From Providencia burhodogranariea DSM 19968 (GTDB lineage Bacteria; Pseudomonadota; Gammaproteobacteria; Enterobacterales; Enterobacteriaceae), in the NCBI RefSeq assembly GCF_000314855.2, contig NZ_KB233222.1:196387-260386 (forward strand): 64,000 nt of DNA, read 5' to 3'. The notes under the pieces are model-generated. The model did no database searches and was not told the DNA's origin. It worked only from the letters and a program-made list of their open reading frames with translations. Below, piece after piece: positions 1 to 9,899 of this stretch. A program made the position numbers and the translations under genes. Each line of letters opens with the position of its first letter. Position 1 is the stretch's first letter.

Positions 1-69
1 GTGGTTAATAAATCTTCACCGTGAGGTGGGAAAAATAAATCGCGATGATCATATCATGGTAACTGCGTA

Positions 70-85
70 AGGAAAACGTTTGCGT
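70..85 (-). promoter_or_regulatory. PurR operator upstream of purE (purE lies outside the window)
   Basis: Read on the minus strand the site is ACGCAAACGTTTTCCT, which fits the purine repressor consensus almost perfectly. In enterobacteria purEK follows lpxH on the same strand, so this is the operator of a purE that starts just beyond the left edge. The site is seen directly; its assignment to purE rests on conserved gene order. Confidence 0.85.
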
Positions 86-136
86 GATTAAAAAACAAGC
101 AATCAAACGTCAATTGAATAAATTGAATTAATGATG

Positions 137-859
137 TTAGAACGGGAAGAAAATCAACTCAATGCCTTGCTCATTAATCACAAATGCAGAACCTTCATGA
201 TGCCATGCGCCCAGTACACCACGATAGCAGAGCTTATTATTAATTAAAACTTCATGAATAGCAGGGCGGTGAGTATGCCCATGGATCATCCAATCAGCTT
301 GATAATGCGTTAAAGCATTAACAACGGCTTGTGGGTTTACATCCATAATTGACTCGGTTTTCATACTGCTGGCATACTGACTATTTTTACGCATTTTTTG
401 AGCGATACGGCGGCGAATAAATAGCGGTAAGCTCAGAAACAGACATTGGATCCAAGGAGTGTGGACTTTTTTGCGGTAGTTTTGATAGGCAATATCATCG
501 ATGCAAAGTGTATCACCATGTAAAATGAGAACACGTTTGCCATAAAGCTCAAGCAATGTTTCTTGCACTAAAATAGTCATGCCACATTGTTTGGCATAAC
601 GTTTACCGATTAAGAAGTCCCGATTACCGTGAATAAAGTAGCAAGGGATGCCTTTATCAGTCAGCATTTTTAAAGCACCAGAAACTTGCTGGTGAAGTTC
701 AGTTTGATCATCATCGCCAATCCAGTAATTGAAAAAATCACCAAGGATATACAGGCTATCGGCATGAATGGCTTGTTGATGGATAAAATGCATAAAACCG
801 GCGGTGATCGCCGGTTCATCTTCACTCAAATGCAAATCTGCAATGATGTAAGTGGACAT
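137..859 (-). CDS. lpxH: UDP-2,3-diacylglucosamine diphosphatase LpxH
   Basis: This calcineurin-like metallophosphoesterase hydrolyses UDP-2,3-diacylglucosamine to lipid X and UMP, the fourth step of lipid A synthesis, at the inner face of the cytoplasmic membrane. The 240 residues match the usual LpxH length. Metal ligands are visible in order: DLH at 8-10, GD at 40-41 followed by [14 protein letters not shown] around 77-81 (Asn79), HGDT near 114, and the late HGHTHRP motif. It lies 11 bp downstream of ppiB on the same strand, as in E. coli, so the two are probably co-transcribed. Nothing is unusual. Confidence 0.97.
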   Translation of the reverse strand: MSTYIIADLHLSEDEPAITAGFMHFIHQQAIHADSLYILGDFFNYWIGDDDQTELHQQVSGALKMLTDKGIPCYFIHGNRDFLIGKRYAKQCGMTILVQETLLELYGKRVLILHGDTLCIDDIAYQNYRKKVHTPWIQCLFLSLPLFIRRRIAQKMRKNSQYASSMKTESIMDVNPQAVVNALTHYQADWMIHGHTHRPAIHEVLINNKLCYRGVLGAWHHEGSAFVINEQGIELIFFPF

Positions 860-870
860 ATCGCGTCAGA

Positions 871-1365
871 TTACTCGCTTATTGTCACTTTTTCGATCAG
901 AACATCTTCGCGTGGCACGTCTTGATGATGGCCACTGTTACCCGTTGATACACCTTTGATTTTTTCAACAACGTCCATACCTTCAACTACTTCTGCGAAC
1001 ACGCAGTAACCCCAACCATCCGGGCGCTCTGAACGGAAGTTAAGGAAGTCGTTATCAACAACGTTAATGAAAAATTGTGCAGTTGCTGAATGTGGGTCGT
1101 TAGTACGAGCCATTGCCAGCGTTCCACGCGTATTTTTTAAGCCATTGTTAGCTTCGTTTTTGATTTGTGCTTTCGTATCTTTTTGTTTCATGCCTGGCTC
1201 GAAACCGCCACCTTGGATCATGAAACCGTTAATAACACGGTGGAAAATGGTATTATCGTAAAAACCTTCACGGCAATAATTTAAAAAGTTTTCGACAGTA
1301 ACTGGGGCTTTATCGTCGAAAGTTTTAATAACAATGTCACCGTGATTGGTATGAAAAGTCACCAT
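871..1365 (-). CDS. ppiB: Peptidyl-prolyl cis-trans isomerase B (cytosolic cyclophilin)
   Basis: This is a cytoplasmic cyclophilin of 164 residues that isomerises proline peptide bonds during folding. It begins [21 protein letters not shown] with no signal peptide, which separates PpiB from periplasmic PpiA. The core [13 protein letters not shown] and FFIN motifs of the active site are intact. It is followed closely by lpxH and is divergent from cysS across a 515 bp spacer. Confidence 0.97.
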   Translation of the reverse strand: MVTFHTNHGDIVIKTFDDKAPVTVENFLNYCREGFYDNTIFHRVINGFMIQGGGFEPGMKQKDTKAQIKNEANNGLKNTRGTLAMARTNDPHSATAQFFINVVDNDFLNFRSERPDGWGYCVFAEVVEGMDVVEKIKGVSTGNSGHHQDVPREDVLIEKVTISE

Positions 1366-1880
1366 AATAGCTATCCTGAATAATTGTATTTTGTACGCCT
1401 TCTTATGAAGACGTTGTTGTCAGAAAGTTTATACCACAGATAAAACCTGACTTGAAGTCACAGTAAGGTTTTGAAATGCTGGGTACCATAACAATAGAGT
1501 GACAAAGATAGCGGCTATACCTTGCATTATTGTGGTTATCGGGTTTCAATATCACTCTCCGCAATACTTCAAATGCTATTGGCTGCACGCGTAGGTGAAG
1601 CCTGTAATCTGAATAATGCATCGACGTAATTTGTTTCGATGCCACTGGAAGTATTAAGGAAAAATGATTGATTTGATATTAAGAGTGAAGCATCAATACA
1701 ATAAAAGTTATTTGATTTTTCACTTTCACAGATAGATATACCTAAATAATGCGAGTTGCATCTCGGCAACAAATAAGGCTACCCAATGAGCCTATGGCTC
1801 GGGCAGCTAAGTGCTGCCAACAATGAGACAATTCAAATTGTTAGAAGTATAAACACGCACACATAAACGGAATAATCCAG
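1366..1880. other. ppiB/cysS divergent intergenic region
   Basis: I support no coding sequence here. The region must carry the ppiB and cysS promoters. It holds partial copies of the ACTTCAAGTTGCAT-type dispersed repeat (about 1562-1600 and 1735-1855, the latter containing a GGCAGC/GCTGCC hairpin near 1803-1820). The short reading frames across it show no family resemblance. Confidence 0.5.
1735..1855. repeat. Dispersed repeat, TATACCTAAATAATGCGAGTTGC type
   Basis: The left end (ATATACCTAAATAATGCGAG) and right end (AATTGTTAGAAGTATA) resemble the ends of the other copies at 12646-12703, 44999-45150 and 49537-49594. The core is a short-stem sequence rich in small hairpins. The family is related to the TATACCC...ACTTCAAGTTGCA repeats common in Proteus, Providencia and Photorhabdus intergenic DNA. 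Confidence 0.5.
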
Positions 1881-3269
1881 ATGCTACAGATTTTTAATAC
1901 ACTGAGTCGTCAAAAAGAAGAGTTTAAACCAATTCATCCAGGGAAAATTGGGATGTACGTGTGTGGTATCACCATTTACGATCTGTGCCATATCGGTCAC
2001 GGGCGTACTTTTGTGGCATTTGATGCTATTAGCCGCTATTTACGTTATTTGGGCTATGACCTGAACTATGTGCGTAACGTAACGGACATTGATGACAAAA
2101 TTATCAAACGCGCTGCTGAAAATAATGAATCAGTAGATGCACTAACAGCCCGTATGTTGGCTGAAATGCACAAAGATTTTGATGCATTGAATATTTTACG
2201 TCCTAATAGCGAGCCGCGCGCGACTCAACATATTATTGAAATTATTGAAATTACTGAACTTCTCATCAATCGTGGTCATGCTTATGTGGCAGAAAATGGC
2301 GATGTGATGTTTGAAGTTAAAACTGACGAAGATTATGGGAAATTATCCCGCCAAGATTTAGAACAATTACAAGCTGGCGCTCGTGTAGAAGTTGCGGATG
2401 TTAAACGTAATCCAATGGACTTTGTACTGTGGAAAATGTCCAAAGAAGGTGAGCCTAGCTGGGAATCCCCATGGGGTCTTGGCCGTCCAGGTTGGCATAT
2501 CGAATGTTCAGCAATGAATAGTAAAGCACTCGGTAACCATTTTGATATTCATGGCGGCGGCTCTGATTTGATGTTCCCACACCATGAAAATGAAATTGCT
2601 CAATCTTCTTGCGCTCATGATGGCCCTTATGTGAATTATTGGATGCATTCTGGGATGGTGATGGTTGACCGTGAGAAAATGTCTAAATCGCTGAACAACT
2701 TTTTCACTATCCGTGATGTACTTGAGTACTATGATGCTGAAACGGTGCGTTACTTCTTGTTATCTGGCCATTATCGTAGCCAGTTGAACTATACCGAAGA
2801 AAACTTGAAGCAAGCACGTACCGCATTAGAACGTTTATATACCGCATTACGTGGGACAGATAAAAATGTTGCTCCTGCTGGTGGTGAAATCTTCAAAGCG
2901 CGTTTTGAAGAAGCGATGAACGATGACTTTAATACCCCAGAAGCTTACTCCGCACTGTTTGATATGGTACGTGAGATCAACCGCTTGAAATCAGAGGATA
3001 TGGCTGCTGCGAATGCGATGGCCTCAGAATTGCGTCGATTGGCGGGAGTGCTGGGCTTACTTGAGCAAGATCCTGAAGCCTTCTTACAAGGTAGTGCACA
3101 AGGTGAAGACGATGAAGAAGTCGCTAAAATTGAAGCACTGATTAAGCAACGTAATGATGCACGTAAAACCAAAGAATGGGCACTGGCTGATGCAGCACGT
3201 GATGAGCTGACATCAATGGGCATTGTGCTTGAAGATGGCGCGCAAGGAACTATTTGGCGTCGTAAGTAA
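1881..3269 (+). CDS. cysS: Cysteinyl-tRNA synthetase
   Basis: This class I aminoacyl-tRNA synthetase charges tRNA-Cys in the cytoplasm. The 462 residues match the E. coli enzyme (461). Visible motifs are the zinc ligand in [10 protein letters not shown] near residue 28, the HIGH motif in [10 protein letters not shown] near 37-40, the zinc/active-site segment GWHIECSAM near 205-213, [15 protein letters not shown], and the KMSKS loop at about 266-270. The gene is monocistronic, with its own terminator shortly downstream. Confidence 0.98.
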   Translation: MLQIFNTLSRQKEEFKPIHPGKIGMYVCGITIYDLCHIGHGRTFVAFDAISRYLRYLGYDLNYVRNVTDIDDKIIKRAAENNESVDALTARMLAEMHKDFDALNILRPNSEPRATQHIIEIIEITELLINRGHAYVAENGDVMFEVKTDEDYGKLSRQDLEQLQAGARVEVADVKRNPMDFVLWKMSKEGEPSWESPWGLGRPGWHIECSAMNSKALGNHFDIHGGGSDLMFPHHENEIAQSSCAHDGPYVNYWMHSGMVMVDREKMSKSLNNFFTIRDVLEYYDAETVRYFLLSGHYRSQLNYTEENLKQARTALERLYTALRGTDKNVAPAGGEIFKARFEEAMNDDFNTPEAYSALFDMVREINRLKSEDMAAANAMASELRRLAGVLGLLEQDPEAFLQGSAQGEDDEEVAKIEALIKQRNDARKTKEWALADAARDELTSMGIVLEDGAQGTIWRRK

Positions 3270-3283
3270 TTTGATCTAATTAA

Positions 3284-3338
3284 GCCCCACTAAGCTTGCC
3301 TTGGTCAAAAAACCAAAGTGAGTTTATTGGGGTTTTTC
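3284..3338 (+). terminator. Rho-independent terminator of cysS
   Basis: An imperfect stem runs from CCCCACTAA to TTATTGGGG with an inner CCTTGGT/ACCAAAG pairing, followed by TTTTT. It starts 15 bp after the cysS stop codon. Confidence 0.7.
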
Positions 3339-3554
3339 TATTTTGATTCATGCAACTTGAAATATGATGCGTATAGAGTGTATAGAGAAGTAAGTCGACG
3401 ATCATCAGTAACCGCTGCTGTGTATAAGTAAATTGCGAATTATTCATGATAAAAAGCGTAGAGGCGATAAATATCAATCTAGAGTTACATGAGATAATTC
3501 ATCGGAGTAGGACAAAAATTAAAATCGAGATTTAATTAGGCAACATAGCTAAAT

Positions 3555-3578
3555 AAAAATCCCCCAATAATGGGGGAT
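3555..3578 (-). terminator. Rho-independent terminator of the fruBKA operon
   Basis: On the minus strand ATCCCCCATTATTGGGGGAT is followed by a run of T. It lies about 25 bp downstream of the fruA stop codon. Confidence 0.85.
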
Positions 3579-3600
3579 CGAATAGAGGTCATTATTGTAA

Positions 3601-5295
3601 TTAACTTAGACTTGCCATTTCTTTTTGTGCTTCTTGTGTACTTGCTTTTTTCAGTAACGCATACAAGATACCAGAAACTAGCGTACCGATAATAATGGCC
3701 ACTAAATACATCAATACATGGTTGATTGCGCCAGGAATTAATAGAACAAACAATCCACCGTGTGGTGCCATCAAGTGAATACCGAAGTACATTGATAATG
3801 CACCCGTGATTGCGCCACCAATAATACATGATGGCAATACACGTACAGGGTCTTTAGCTGCAAATGGAATCGCACCTTCTGAAATAAAACATAAGCCAAG
3901 GACGAAAGAGGCTTTACCGGCTTCACGTTCTGCTGGCACAAATTTATGTTTCGCAATTAGGGTCGCAATACCCATCGCTAACGGTGGTACCATACCTGCC
4001 GCCATGATAGCCGCCATTGGCGCATAGGTTTGTGAGCTTAATAAGCCAACACCAAAGGCGTAAGCCGCTTTGTTTACCGGTCCACCCATATCTGTACACA
4101 TCATCGCACCTAAAATAGCGCCAAGAATGACCGCATTAGTGGTACCCATGGTATTGAGCCAATGAGTTAGCGAATCCATCAACCAAGCCACTGGATGTCC
4201 GATGACATAGATCATTGCTAGCCCAGTAATCAGTGTTGAAATCAGCGGCACAATTAAGATGGGTTTCAACGCTTCCATGGTTTGAGGTAATTTCAATCTA
4301 GTACTGATAAAGTGCGCACTGTAACCGGCAAGGAAACCGGAAATAATACCACCTAAGAACCCAGCCCCTAATGTTGTTGCCAGTACACCACCGACTAAGC
4401 CGGGTGTTAAACCTGTTCTATCTGCAATCGAATACGCGATGTAACCCGATAATACTGGTACCATCAGACCCAGAGCAGTTTGACCACCAAGTAAGCTTAA
4501 TGCCCAAGCCAGAGAGCCTTCGACATTGGAAGCATCTAAACCGAACGCAAAAGAGAGTGCGGTACACAGACCACCGGCTACCACCATTGGCAGCATATAA
4601 GACACACCTGTTAACAAGTGACGATAGACACCGCCTTTTTCACTTTTGCCACTGGATTGTGTGCCTGAACTACCGCCCTGAGGTGTGAATATTGACGCTT
4701 CTTTTTGCGCTTTATCCATTTCTTGAGCTGTTTTCTTCAGTGCTGCGCTAGTGGAAGTGCGATACATGCGTTTACCCGCAAATTTATCGACATTTACTTC
4801 AATATCAGCAGCGACGATCACTAAGTCAGCTTTTGCGATTTCTTCAGGGGTAATTTCATTACCAACCCCCACAGACCCTCGAGTTTCGACTTTAATATCC
4901 CAGCCGCGTTTTTTAGCTTCAGCTTCGAGTGCTTCTGCGGACATATAAGTATGTGCAACGCCAGTAGGGCAGGCTGTTACAGCTAAAACAGAAAGTGTTG
5001 CTGAAGTATCAGCAGGTTGATCAACAGGCGTATAAAGTGTTGCTTGCTGCTGTGCTTGCTTTAAAAATTCAGCAGGATCTTGGATCGCACTTTCTAGCGA
5101 GCCAAAATAGACTTTTTTACCAGTAAGATCTGCATCAGCAGGCGCATGAGCTCCCGCGACAATAACAACGTCCGAATCTGAGAGTGATTCGGTGAGAGTC
5201 AATGCCTGTGCAGCTGCACTCATTTTTAATGCATCGAGTGCTAGCCATGCAGCTGCTGGAGCTTGTTGATGGCTTGCTGTAATAAAAATTTTCAT
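3601..5295 (-). CDS. fruA: PTS fructose transporter subunit IIB'BC
   Basis: This is the membrane permease of the fructose phosphotransferase system; it imports fructose as fructose 1-phosphate. The 564 residues comprise a degenerate IIB' domain (about 1-90), an active IIB domain with the phosphocysteine in AVTACPTGVAHTY (Cys109), a linker rich in S, G and Q (about 205-225), and a multi-span IIC domain. It is the last gene of fruBKA, 11 bp after fruK. Expression should follow the two Cra sites upstream of fruB. Confidence 0.97.
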   Translation of the reverse strand: MKIFITASHQQAPAAAWLALDALKMSAAAQALTLTESLSDSDVVIVAGAHAPADADLTGKKVYFGSLESAIQDPAEFLKQAQQQATLYTPVDQPADTSATLSVLAVTACPTGVAHTYMSAEALEAEAKKRGWDIKVETRGSVGVGNEITPEEIAKADLVIVAADIEVNVDKFAGKRMYRTSTSAALKKTAQEMDKAQKEASIFTPQGGSSGTQSSGKSEKGGVYRHLLTGVSYMLPMVVAGGLCTALSFAFGLDASNVEGSLAWALSLLGGQTALGLMVPVLSGYIAYSIADRTGLTPGLVGGVLATTLGAGFLGGIISGFLAGYSAHFISTRLKLPQTMEALKPILIVPLISTLITGLAMIYVIGHPVAWLMDSLTHWLNTMGTTNAVILGAILGAMMCTDMGGPVNKAAYAFGVGLLSSQTYAPMAAIMAAGMVPPLAMGIATLIAKHKFVPAEREAGKASFVLGLCFISEGAIPFAAKDPVRVLPSCIIGGAITGALSMYFGIHLMAPHGGLFVLLIPGAINHVLMYLVAIIIGTLVSGILYALLKKASTQEAQKEMASLS

Positions 5296-5306
5296 AGTGT
5301 CCTTCC

Positions 5307-6251
5307 TTACTCAGGCTTGAAGGGTTGTAAATCGATACGCGCCATCATACGGGCAAGCTGTTCACGATCTGTCACGCCAACATTAGGTTGCGAAACAGCA
5401 AGAGCAGAAACCGCTGTTGCCAAACGCAGGGTATGTTCACTGGTTTGGCGCATCATAAGGCCATAAATCAGCCCCCCAACCATGGAGTCACCCGCACCAA
5501 CAGTGCTGATCACGTCACATTTTGGTGGTTTAGCGAACCAAGCACCGGATGAGTTAACCCACATTGCACCTTCAGCACCTAAAGAAATCACCACATGAGC
5601 AATGCCTTGAGCGCGAAGTTGATTAGCCGCATCAACAACATCTTTACGTGTTGGTAGTGGTTTCCCTGCCCAAATCTCTAGCTCACGGTGATTTGGTTTT
5701 ACCAACCAAGGGGAGGCTTTTAACCCCGCGACTAAGGCTTCACGGCTACTATCGAAAATGACACACATGCACTCATTACGTAGGCGCATCATCCATTTGG
5801 TGAAATCTTCTAATGCAACACCTTGTGGAATACTACCGCTCACACAAATCATGTCGAATTGACCGGCCCAACTAAGTGAGTCAGTCACGAATCGTTGCCA
5901 GTCAGCTTTAGTGACTTCAAAACCTGAGAAGTTAAAGTCTGTGACTTCACCCGTTTTCTCAGTGAGTTTCACATTGATCCGCGTACGTCCTTCAACAACT
6001 TGAAAGCGATTAGCAATACCTGTTTCACTGAAAGTTTTTTGAAAACCATCCTGATTTTCTTTACCTAAAAAGCCACCGACAGTCACATCAATACCCAAAT
6101 TTTTGAGTACCTTGGCAACGTTAATGCCTTTACCTGCGGCATGAAGGCCAGCGGTATTAACTAAGTTAACTTCACCTTTGTCAATTTCTGGTAACAAGCC
6201 AACCAGATCATAAGCAGGATTTAAGGTAATAGTAGCGACTCTGCGGCTCAT
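5307..6251 (-). CDS. fruK: 1-phosphofructokinase
   Basis: This PfkB-family sugar kinase phosphorylates fructose 1-phosphate to fructose 1,6-bisphosphate with ATP. The 314-residue length is normal. The N-terminal TLNPAYDL motif, GLHAAGKGINVAKVL, and the C-terminal STVGAGDSMVGG signature with the catalytic Asp are all present. Its start overlaps the fruB stop by 4 bp (ATGA type), indicating translational coupling. Confidence 0.97.
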   Translation of the reverse strand: MSRRVATITLNPAYDLVGLLPEIDKGEVNLVNTAGLHAAGKGINVAKVLKNLGIDVTVGGFLGKENQDGFQKTFSETGIANRFQVVEGRTRINVKLTEKTGEVTDFNFSGFEVTKADWQRFVTDSLSWAGQFDMICVSGSIPQGVALEDFTKWMMRLRNECMCVIFDSSREALVAGLKASPWLVKPNHRELEIWAGKPLPTRKDVVDAANQLRAQGIAHVVISLGAEGAMWVNSSGAWFAKPPKCDVISTVGAGDSMVGGLIYGLMMRQTSEHTLRLATAVSALAVSQPNVGVTDREQLARMMARIDLQPFKPE

Positions 6252-7393
6252 GCGACCTCCTCACCAAGGCCATCATTAATGGCTTGACCAATTGCAGACA
6301 TCGCTTCAGCTGCATCCACGCCTTCAGCATGGAACTGTAATCGATGACCTTTTTTCGCACCTAAGCTGACGACTTTCATTAAACTGCGTCCATTAACTGG
6401 TTTTGCCGTACCATCAAGATTGGCAACCGTAATCGTGCTCTCAAATTTCTTAATTGTACTTACCAGTAATGTGCTTGGACGAGTATGCAATCCATGTGGA
6501 TTACGGATAACAAACTCTTCAGTAAGGCCGTCTGTAGATGCTGATTGCGACTGATCTGATCCTATCAGCAATGCAGCAAGTGCATCAGCATCAGTTACTT
6601 GTAACAGCGTATCAATTTGTTGATGCTGAAGAAGTTGATTGAGATTGCTTAAAAACGCGGCTGGTTGATCATCCGCATAAGATAAAGTAACCAGTATTTT
6701 TACAGGTAAATCTTGATGGGTTAGCGGTGATTTCGGCGTCGCCAGAGTGATGGCGCTGTGCAGATTGCCATTAGGGCTATCGCTCAGCCAAACACCTTGT
6801 CCGAGATAATGTGGTGTATTCGTTAATACATGAGTCATAAACTCAGGCGCGATCACTTGCTCATCTTGTAAATGAACCAGATTCAGTGCTTGCAGAGAAC
6901 TTAGGCTTTTAGCATCTGTATTTAATGTCACCATTGAGCCATCAAATTTAATTGGCTGGATCTTTTTCTCACCCATTAGCAAGCTACGTAAAAGCTCTGC
7001 TGAATCAGCTTTAGCCATTGCCTGAGTAATAGTTTCATCGCTAAGTACATGGGTTAATTGACGTAGTAAGGCTAAGTGTTCATTAGATTGCGCTGCAATA
7101 CCGATAACGATATAAGCAGTTTGATCTTCACCCCAATCAATACCTTGTGGAAATTGAAAGACAGCGACACCAGTTTTAAGAACTTGATCGCGGGTATCTG
7201 TTGTACCGTGAGGAATAGCAATACCGTTACCAAGGAAGGTTGGTGCTTGGTTTTCTCGATTTAGCATCCCAAGTACATAGCCATCTTTAACATAACCGGC
7301 TTCAGTCAGCGCGGAGGCAACTTGTTTGATAGCATTTTCTTTACTATCTGCGGTTGCGGCAAGATGAATATCTTGAACTGACAGGTTAAACAT
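6248..7393 (-). CDS. fruB: PTS fructose EIIA/HPr fusion (diphosphoryl transfer protein)
   Basis: This cytoplasmic phosphocarrier passes phosphate to FruA. Its 381 residues hold an N-terminal EIIA-Fru domain with the phosphohistidine in IPHGT (His62), a central linker domain of about 160-280, and a C-terminal HPr-like (FPr) domain whose GLHTRPS motif contains the second active histidine (His303). It is the first gene of the operon. The start is preceded by an AGGAG-type ribosome site, with two Cra operators upstream. Confidence 0.97.
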   Translation of the reverse strand: MFNLSVQDIHLAATADSKENAIKQVASALTEAGYVKDGYVLGMLNRENQAPTFLGNGIAIPHGTTDTRDQVLKTGVAVFQFPQGIDWGEDQTAYIVIGIAAQSNEHLALLRQLTHVLSDETITQAMAKADSAELLRSLLMGEKKIQPIKFDGSMVTLNTDAKSLSSLQALNLVHLQDEQVIAPEFMTHVLTNTPHYLGQGVWLSDSPNGNLHSAITLATPKSPLTHQDLPVKILVTLSYADDQPAAFLSNLNQLLQHQQIDTLLQVTDADALAALLIGSDQSQSASTDGLTEEFVIRNPHGLHTRPSTLLVSTIKKFESTITVANLDGTAKPVNGRSLMKVVSLGAKKGHRLQFHAEGVDAAEAMSAIGQAINDGLGEEVA

Positions 7394-7416
7394 AATTTCT
7401 CCTGAGTATCACCGTT

Positions 7417-7432
7417 AAAGAATCGATTCAGC
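7417..7432 (-). promoter_or_regulatory. Cra (FruR) operator, proximal
   Basis: On the minus strand the site reads GCTGAATCGATTCTTT, close to the Cra consensus (TGAAnCGnTTCA core). It lies about 25 bp upstream of the fruB start, the position of one of the two operators in E. coli fruB. Confidence 0.8.
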
Positions 7433-7492
7433 AAGGGTGAAGAAAACGTATGATGTTGAGCTTTGCTTGTAAATGTTATCGTTACCAATAAA

Positions 7493-7508
7493 GCTGAAAC
7501 GTTTCGTG
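7493..7508 (+). promoter_or_regulatory. Cra (FruR) operator, distal
   Basis: GCTGAAACGTTTCGTG is a near-perfect Cra site about 100 bp upstream of fruB. Repression by Cra and release by fructose 1-phosphate is the established mechanism for this operon. Confidence 0.9.
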
Positions 7509-7933
7509 TTATGGAATTAATTTACTCGAATTTGTCGGTTACTGACCAATGAAATAATGCGTAAGTGTGATCATTCTCGCATTAATTAACGTAATTTATT
7601 ATAGGGCTGAATGTTTGCTGAAGTCCATTTTGTTTTATAAGAAAGGAAAGAATCGAAATGTTAGCAGTCTTTTTTTATACAAAAAAACAAAGGGGAGGGG
7701 AATTTAACTAGCAAAAAACACGATTGTAACCATGGCTTTTGAAATAGCTTAAATAATATTGAACATGTCGCTAATTGAGTACGTTCAGCGCTATTTCAAT
7801 GATGAGATTATTTCTATCATTTTGATTTTTATTAATTTAAGTGGGGTTTTAAGCATGTTAGAGATAAAGTAAACTACTTTAAAGGTAAGATGCGAATTAA
7901 AAAGAGGATAATAAATTTAATGGGGTTGATGAT

Positions 7934-7967
7934 AAGAAAAGTAAGCTGAAATCAACTTCAGCTTACT
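7934..7967 (-). terminator. Rho-independent terminator of folD-ybcJ
   Basis: On the minus strand GTAAGCTGAA and TTCAGCTTAC form a perfect 10 bp stem with a 5 nt loop, followed by TTTTCTT. It begins 13 bp after the ybcJ stop. Confidence 0.9.
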
Positions 7968-7979
7968 ATCTGTCATGGC

Positions 7980-8192
7980 TTAGTCTTCGACTTTGATCTT
8001 TTGAGTTCCCAAAGAAACAATTTTGCCTGCGGGGATTTTGCAGCGCTTACGAGTTTCAATGACGCCATCAACTTGAACTAAACCATCAGCGATCATCGCT
8101 TTGGCCATTGCACCACTTTCTGCCCATCCTTCAATTTTAAGCAAATCACACAGTTCAATGTGTGGGTGACCTTCAAGTTTAAAAATTTCCAT
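7980..8192 (-). CDS. ybcJ: S4-domain RNA-binding protein YbcJ
   Basis: This 70-residue protein is almost entirely an S4 RNA-binding fold (residues 14-60), with CDLLKIEGWAESGAMAKAMIADGLVQVDG and ETRKRCKI matching YbcJ. It lies 17 bp downstream of folD on the same strand, as in E. coli, and is followed by the shared terminator. The RNA target is unknown. Confidence 0.93.
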   Translation of the reverse strand: MEIFKLEGHPHIELCDLLKIEGWAESGAMAKAMIADGLVQVDGVIETRKRCKIPAGKIVSLGTQKIKVED

Positions 8193-8209
8193 TACTGCTC
8201 CTGATTACA

Positions 8210-9067
8210 TTAAATATCGTGATACTCTTCGCACGCTTGTAACGTGTTTTGGATAAGTGTAGCCACTGTCATTGGCCCAACACCACCGGGAACAGGGGTG
8301 ATCCAAGATGCGTGTTTTGATGCTTCATCAAAGTCAACATCACCGGTTACTTTACCATTTTCAAGACGGTTAATCCCTACATCAATCACGATTGCGCCGG
8401 GTTTAACCCACTCTCCGGGAATAAAATTCGGTTTTCCGACCGCAACAACCAGTAAATCTGCATTACGGACGTGCTGTTCGAGATTTTTAGTAAAGCGATG
8501 CGTCACTGTTGTTGTACAACCAGCAAGTAATAACTCTAAACTCATTGGGCGACCAACAATGTTTGAAGCGCCAATGATCACGGCATTTAAGCCATAAGTG
8601 TTAATGCCATAGCGGTCGAGTAGAGTGACGATACCTCTTGGTGTGCAAGGGCGCAGGCGTGGTGCACGTTGACATAGACGACCGACATTATACGGATGGA
8701 ACCCATCGACGTCTTTATCTGGATGAATGCGTTCAATCACTTTAACGTTGTCGATACCAGCGGGTAATGGTAATTGTACTAAGATACCATCAATTTCAGG
8801 ATCTTGGTTCAAATCATCAATTAGTTTGAGGAGCTCAGCTTCGCTTGTGGTATCAGGCAAATCATAAGAACGAGATAGGAAGCCAACTTCTTCACATGCA
8901 CGGCGTTTACTGCCGACATAAATTTGAGAAGCAGGGTTTGCACCAACCAGAACAACAGCAAGGCCGGGGGCTCGTTTGCCTTGCTCTATACGTTGTTGTA
9001 CTTTTTGGGCAACTTCTTGCCGAATTGTTTGCGCAATCGTTTTCCCATCAATAATTTTTGCTAACAT
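8210..9067 (-). CDS. folD: Bifunctional methylenetetrahydrofolate dehydrogenase/cyclohydrolase
   Basis: This cytoplasmic enzyme converts 5,10-methylene-THF to 5,10-methenyl-THF and then to 10-formyl-THF, with NADP. The 285 residues match the family. Key features are [13 protein letters not shown] with the catalytic lysine (Lys54), ILVQLPLP, the nucleotide-binding segment [11 protein letters not shown], and the C-terminal [12 protein letters not shown] signature. It heads the folD-ybcJ operon, next to the argU-type tRNA as in E. coli. Confidence 0.98.
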   Translation of the reverse strand: MLAKIIDGKTIAQTIRQEVAQKVQQRIEQGKRAPGLAVVLVGANPASQIYVGSKRRACEEVGFLSRSYDLPDTTSEAELLKLIDDLNQDPEIDGILVQLPLPAGIDNVKVIERIHPDKDVDGFHPYNVGRLCQRAPRLRPCTPRGIVTLLDRYGINTYGLNAVIIGASNIVGRPMSLELLLAGCTTTVTHRFTKNLEQHVRNADLLVVAVGKPNFIPGEWVKPGAIVIDVGINRLENGKVTGDVDFDEASKHASWITPVPGGVGPMTVATLIQNTLQACEEYHDI

Positions 9068-9187
9068 CTGTGATTTAATCCATATATGAGGCTTTGCGAT
9101 GTGTCTATTTTGTCAGAACTTAGGCTTAATGTCAGTCCTCTCTGAAACATAAAATGAGCATATAGCAATTTAAGTGGATAAAAGCCA

Positions 9188-9215
9188 TTGACTCGGCGCT
9201 CAGCAACCGTATAAT
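9188..9215 (+). promoter_or_regulatory. Sigma-70 promoter of the tRNA-Arg gene
   Basis: TTGACT and TATAAT are separated by 16 bp, about 40 bp upstream of the mature tRNA 5' end. A GC-rich discriminator follows (CAACGCC), as expected for a stable-RNA promoter. Confidence 0.8.
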
Positions 9216-9254
9216 TCAACGCCATCAGCCAGATAGGCTGAAGCATTGTAAAAT

Positions 9255-9331
9255 GCGCCCTTAGCTCAGCTGGATAGAGCAACGGCCTTCTAAGCCGTAG
9301 GTCACAGGTTCGAACCCTGTAGGGCGTACCA
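9255..9331 (+). tRNA. argU: tRNA-Arg (anticodon UCU)
   Basis: This is a complete 77 nt cloverleaf with encoded CCA: acceptor GCGCCCU pairing with AGGGCGU, D arm GCTCAGCTGGATAGAGC, anticodon stem-loop GGCCTTCTAAGCC with TCT, and T arm ACAGGTTCGAACCCTGT. It sits after folD, as E. coli argU does. argU is a known attachment site for prophages (DLP12), but I saw no integrase and no second copy of its 3' end in this window. Confidence 0.98.
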
Positions 9332-9644
9332 TTCAACTCAATGAGTTACAGAAAGTCAGATGAAATTGATTAATTTAACAGGTCAATTAATGGGTTAAGT
9401 TAGTTAAATTTATCATCATTTTCAATATTGTCTCTATAGATACTTTTAGGCCAGCCCACAAAAGTCCATCCTTCGTTTTTTGAAGCTTTGGAAATTCATT
9501 TCGTTTAGTGTACACTCCTCATAGCGTCAGATTCGCTTTTGTCAGTCAGATCATCCCTTTCATTTTAATATATTCTGCTGTTGGTATAGTGGCTATTGCT
9601 GATATTTGGTATAAATGGATATATTTTTTGCGGAGTGATTAACA
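9332..9644. other. Spacer downstream of argU
   Basis: No gene is supported. The minus-strand frame that reads RVRTCDLRLRRPLLYPAELR across the tRNA is the usual spurious antisense-tRNA frame. Confidence 0.5.
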
Positions 9645-9899
9645 TTGTCTAAAATAATTTATTTCCTAGTGTTAATTATTGTATTGCAAACAATAGGTTT
9701 CATTGGTTTTCTGACTATCTCGTCTACTACAAAAGATCCAGGTTTAGCTAATATTCCACATTTAGTCTCTCAGGCCTCAGGAATGAATTTAACCGAAGAA
9801 GAAAGGTCAGAATTAGAATATTGCGTTAATTCTTCAAAAGTTTTTTATTTATCACAGGCAATTGAAAAATGCCTTACTAGAGCAAAATATAAAAATTAA
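9645..9899 (+). CDS. Small hypothetical protein with N-terminal membrane anchor
   Basis: This is an 84-residue protein of no family I recognise. Residues 4-26 form one hydrophobic segment (FLVLIIVLQTIGFIGFL), either a signal anchor or an uncleaved leader. The rest is polar, with two cysteines (YCVNSS and KCLTR) that could form a disulfide in the periplasm. The start is TTG, chosen because GGAG lies 9 nt upstream and no ATG is available before the hydrophobic segment. It is isolated in AT-rich DNA and probably accessory. Confidence 0.55.
   Translation: MSKIIYFLVLIIVLQTIGFIGFLTISSTTKDPGLANIPHLVSQASGMNLTEEERSELEYCVNSSKVFYLSQAIEKCLTRAKYKN

Larger units (their letters stand above)
7394..7979. other. 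fruBKA control region and spacer to ybcJ
   Basis: The half next to fruB holds two Cra operators. The rest is AT-rich without a credible gene. The last 50 bp hold the ybcJ terminator. Confidence 0.6.

Noticed and set aside
1403-1772. Two overlapping minus-strand frames between ppiB and cysS
   Set aside because: No family resemblance or ribosome site, and they overlap the dispersed repeats and the required promoters.
3280-3477. 65-codon minus-strand frame downstream of cysS
   Set aside because: It overlaps the cysS terminator and has unlikely composition with no recognisable motif.
9061-9336. Minus-strand frame reading RVRTCDLRLRRPLLYPAELR
   Set aside because: It lies antisense to the tRNA-Arg gene, and this peptide is a well-known false product of tRNA antisense frames.
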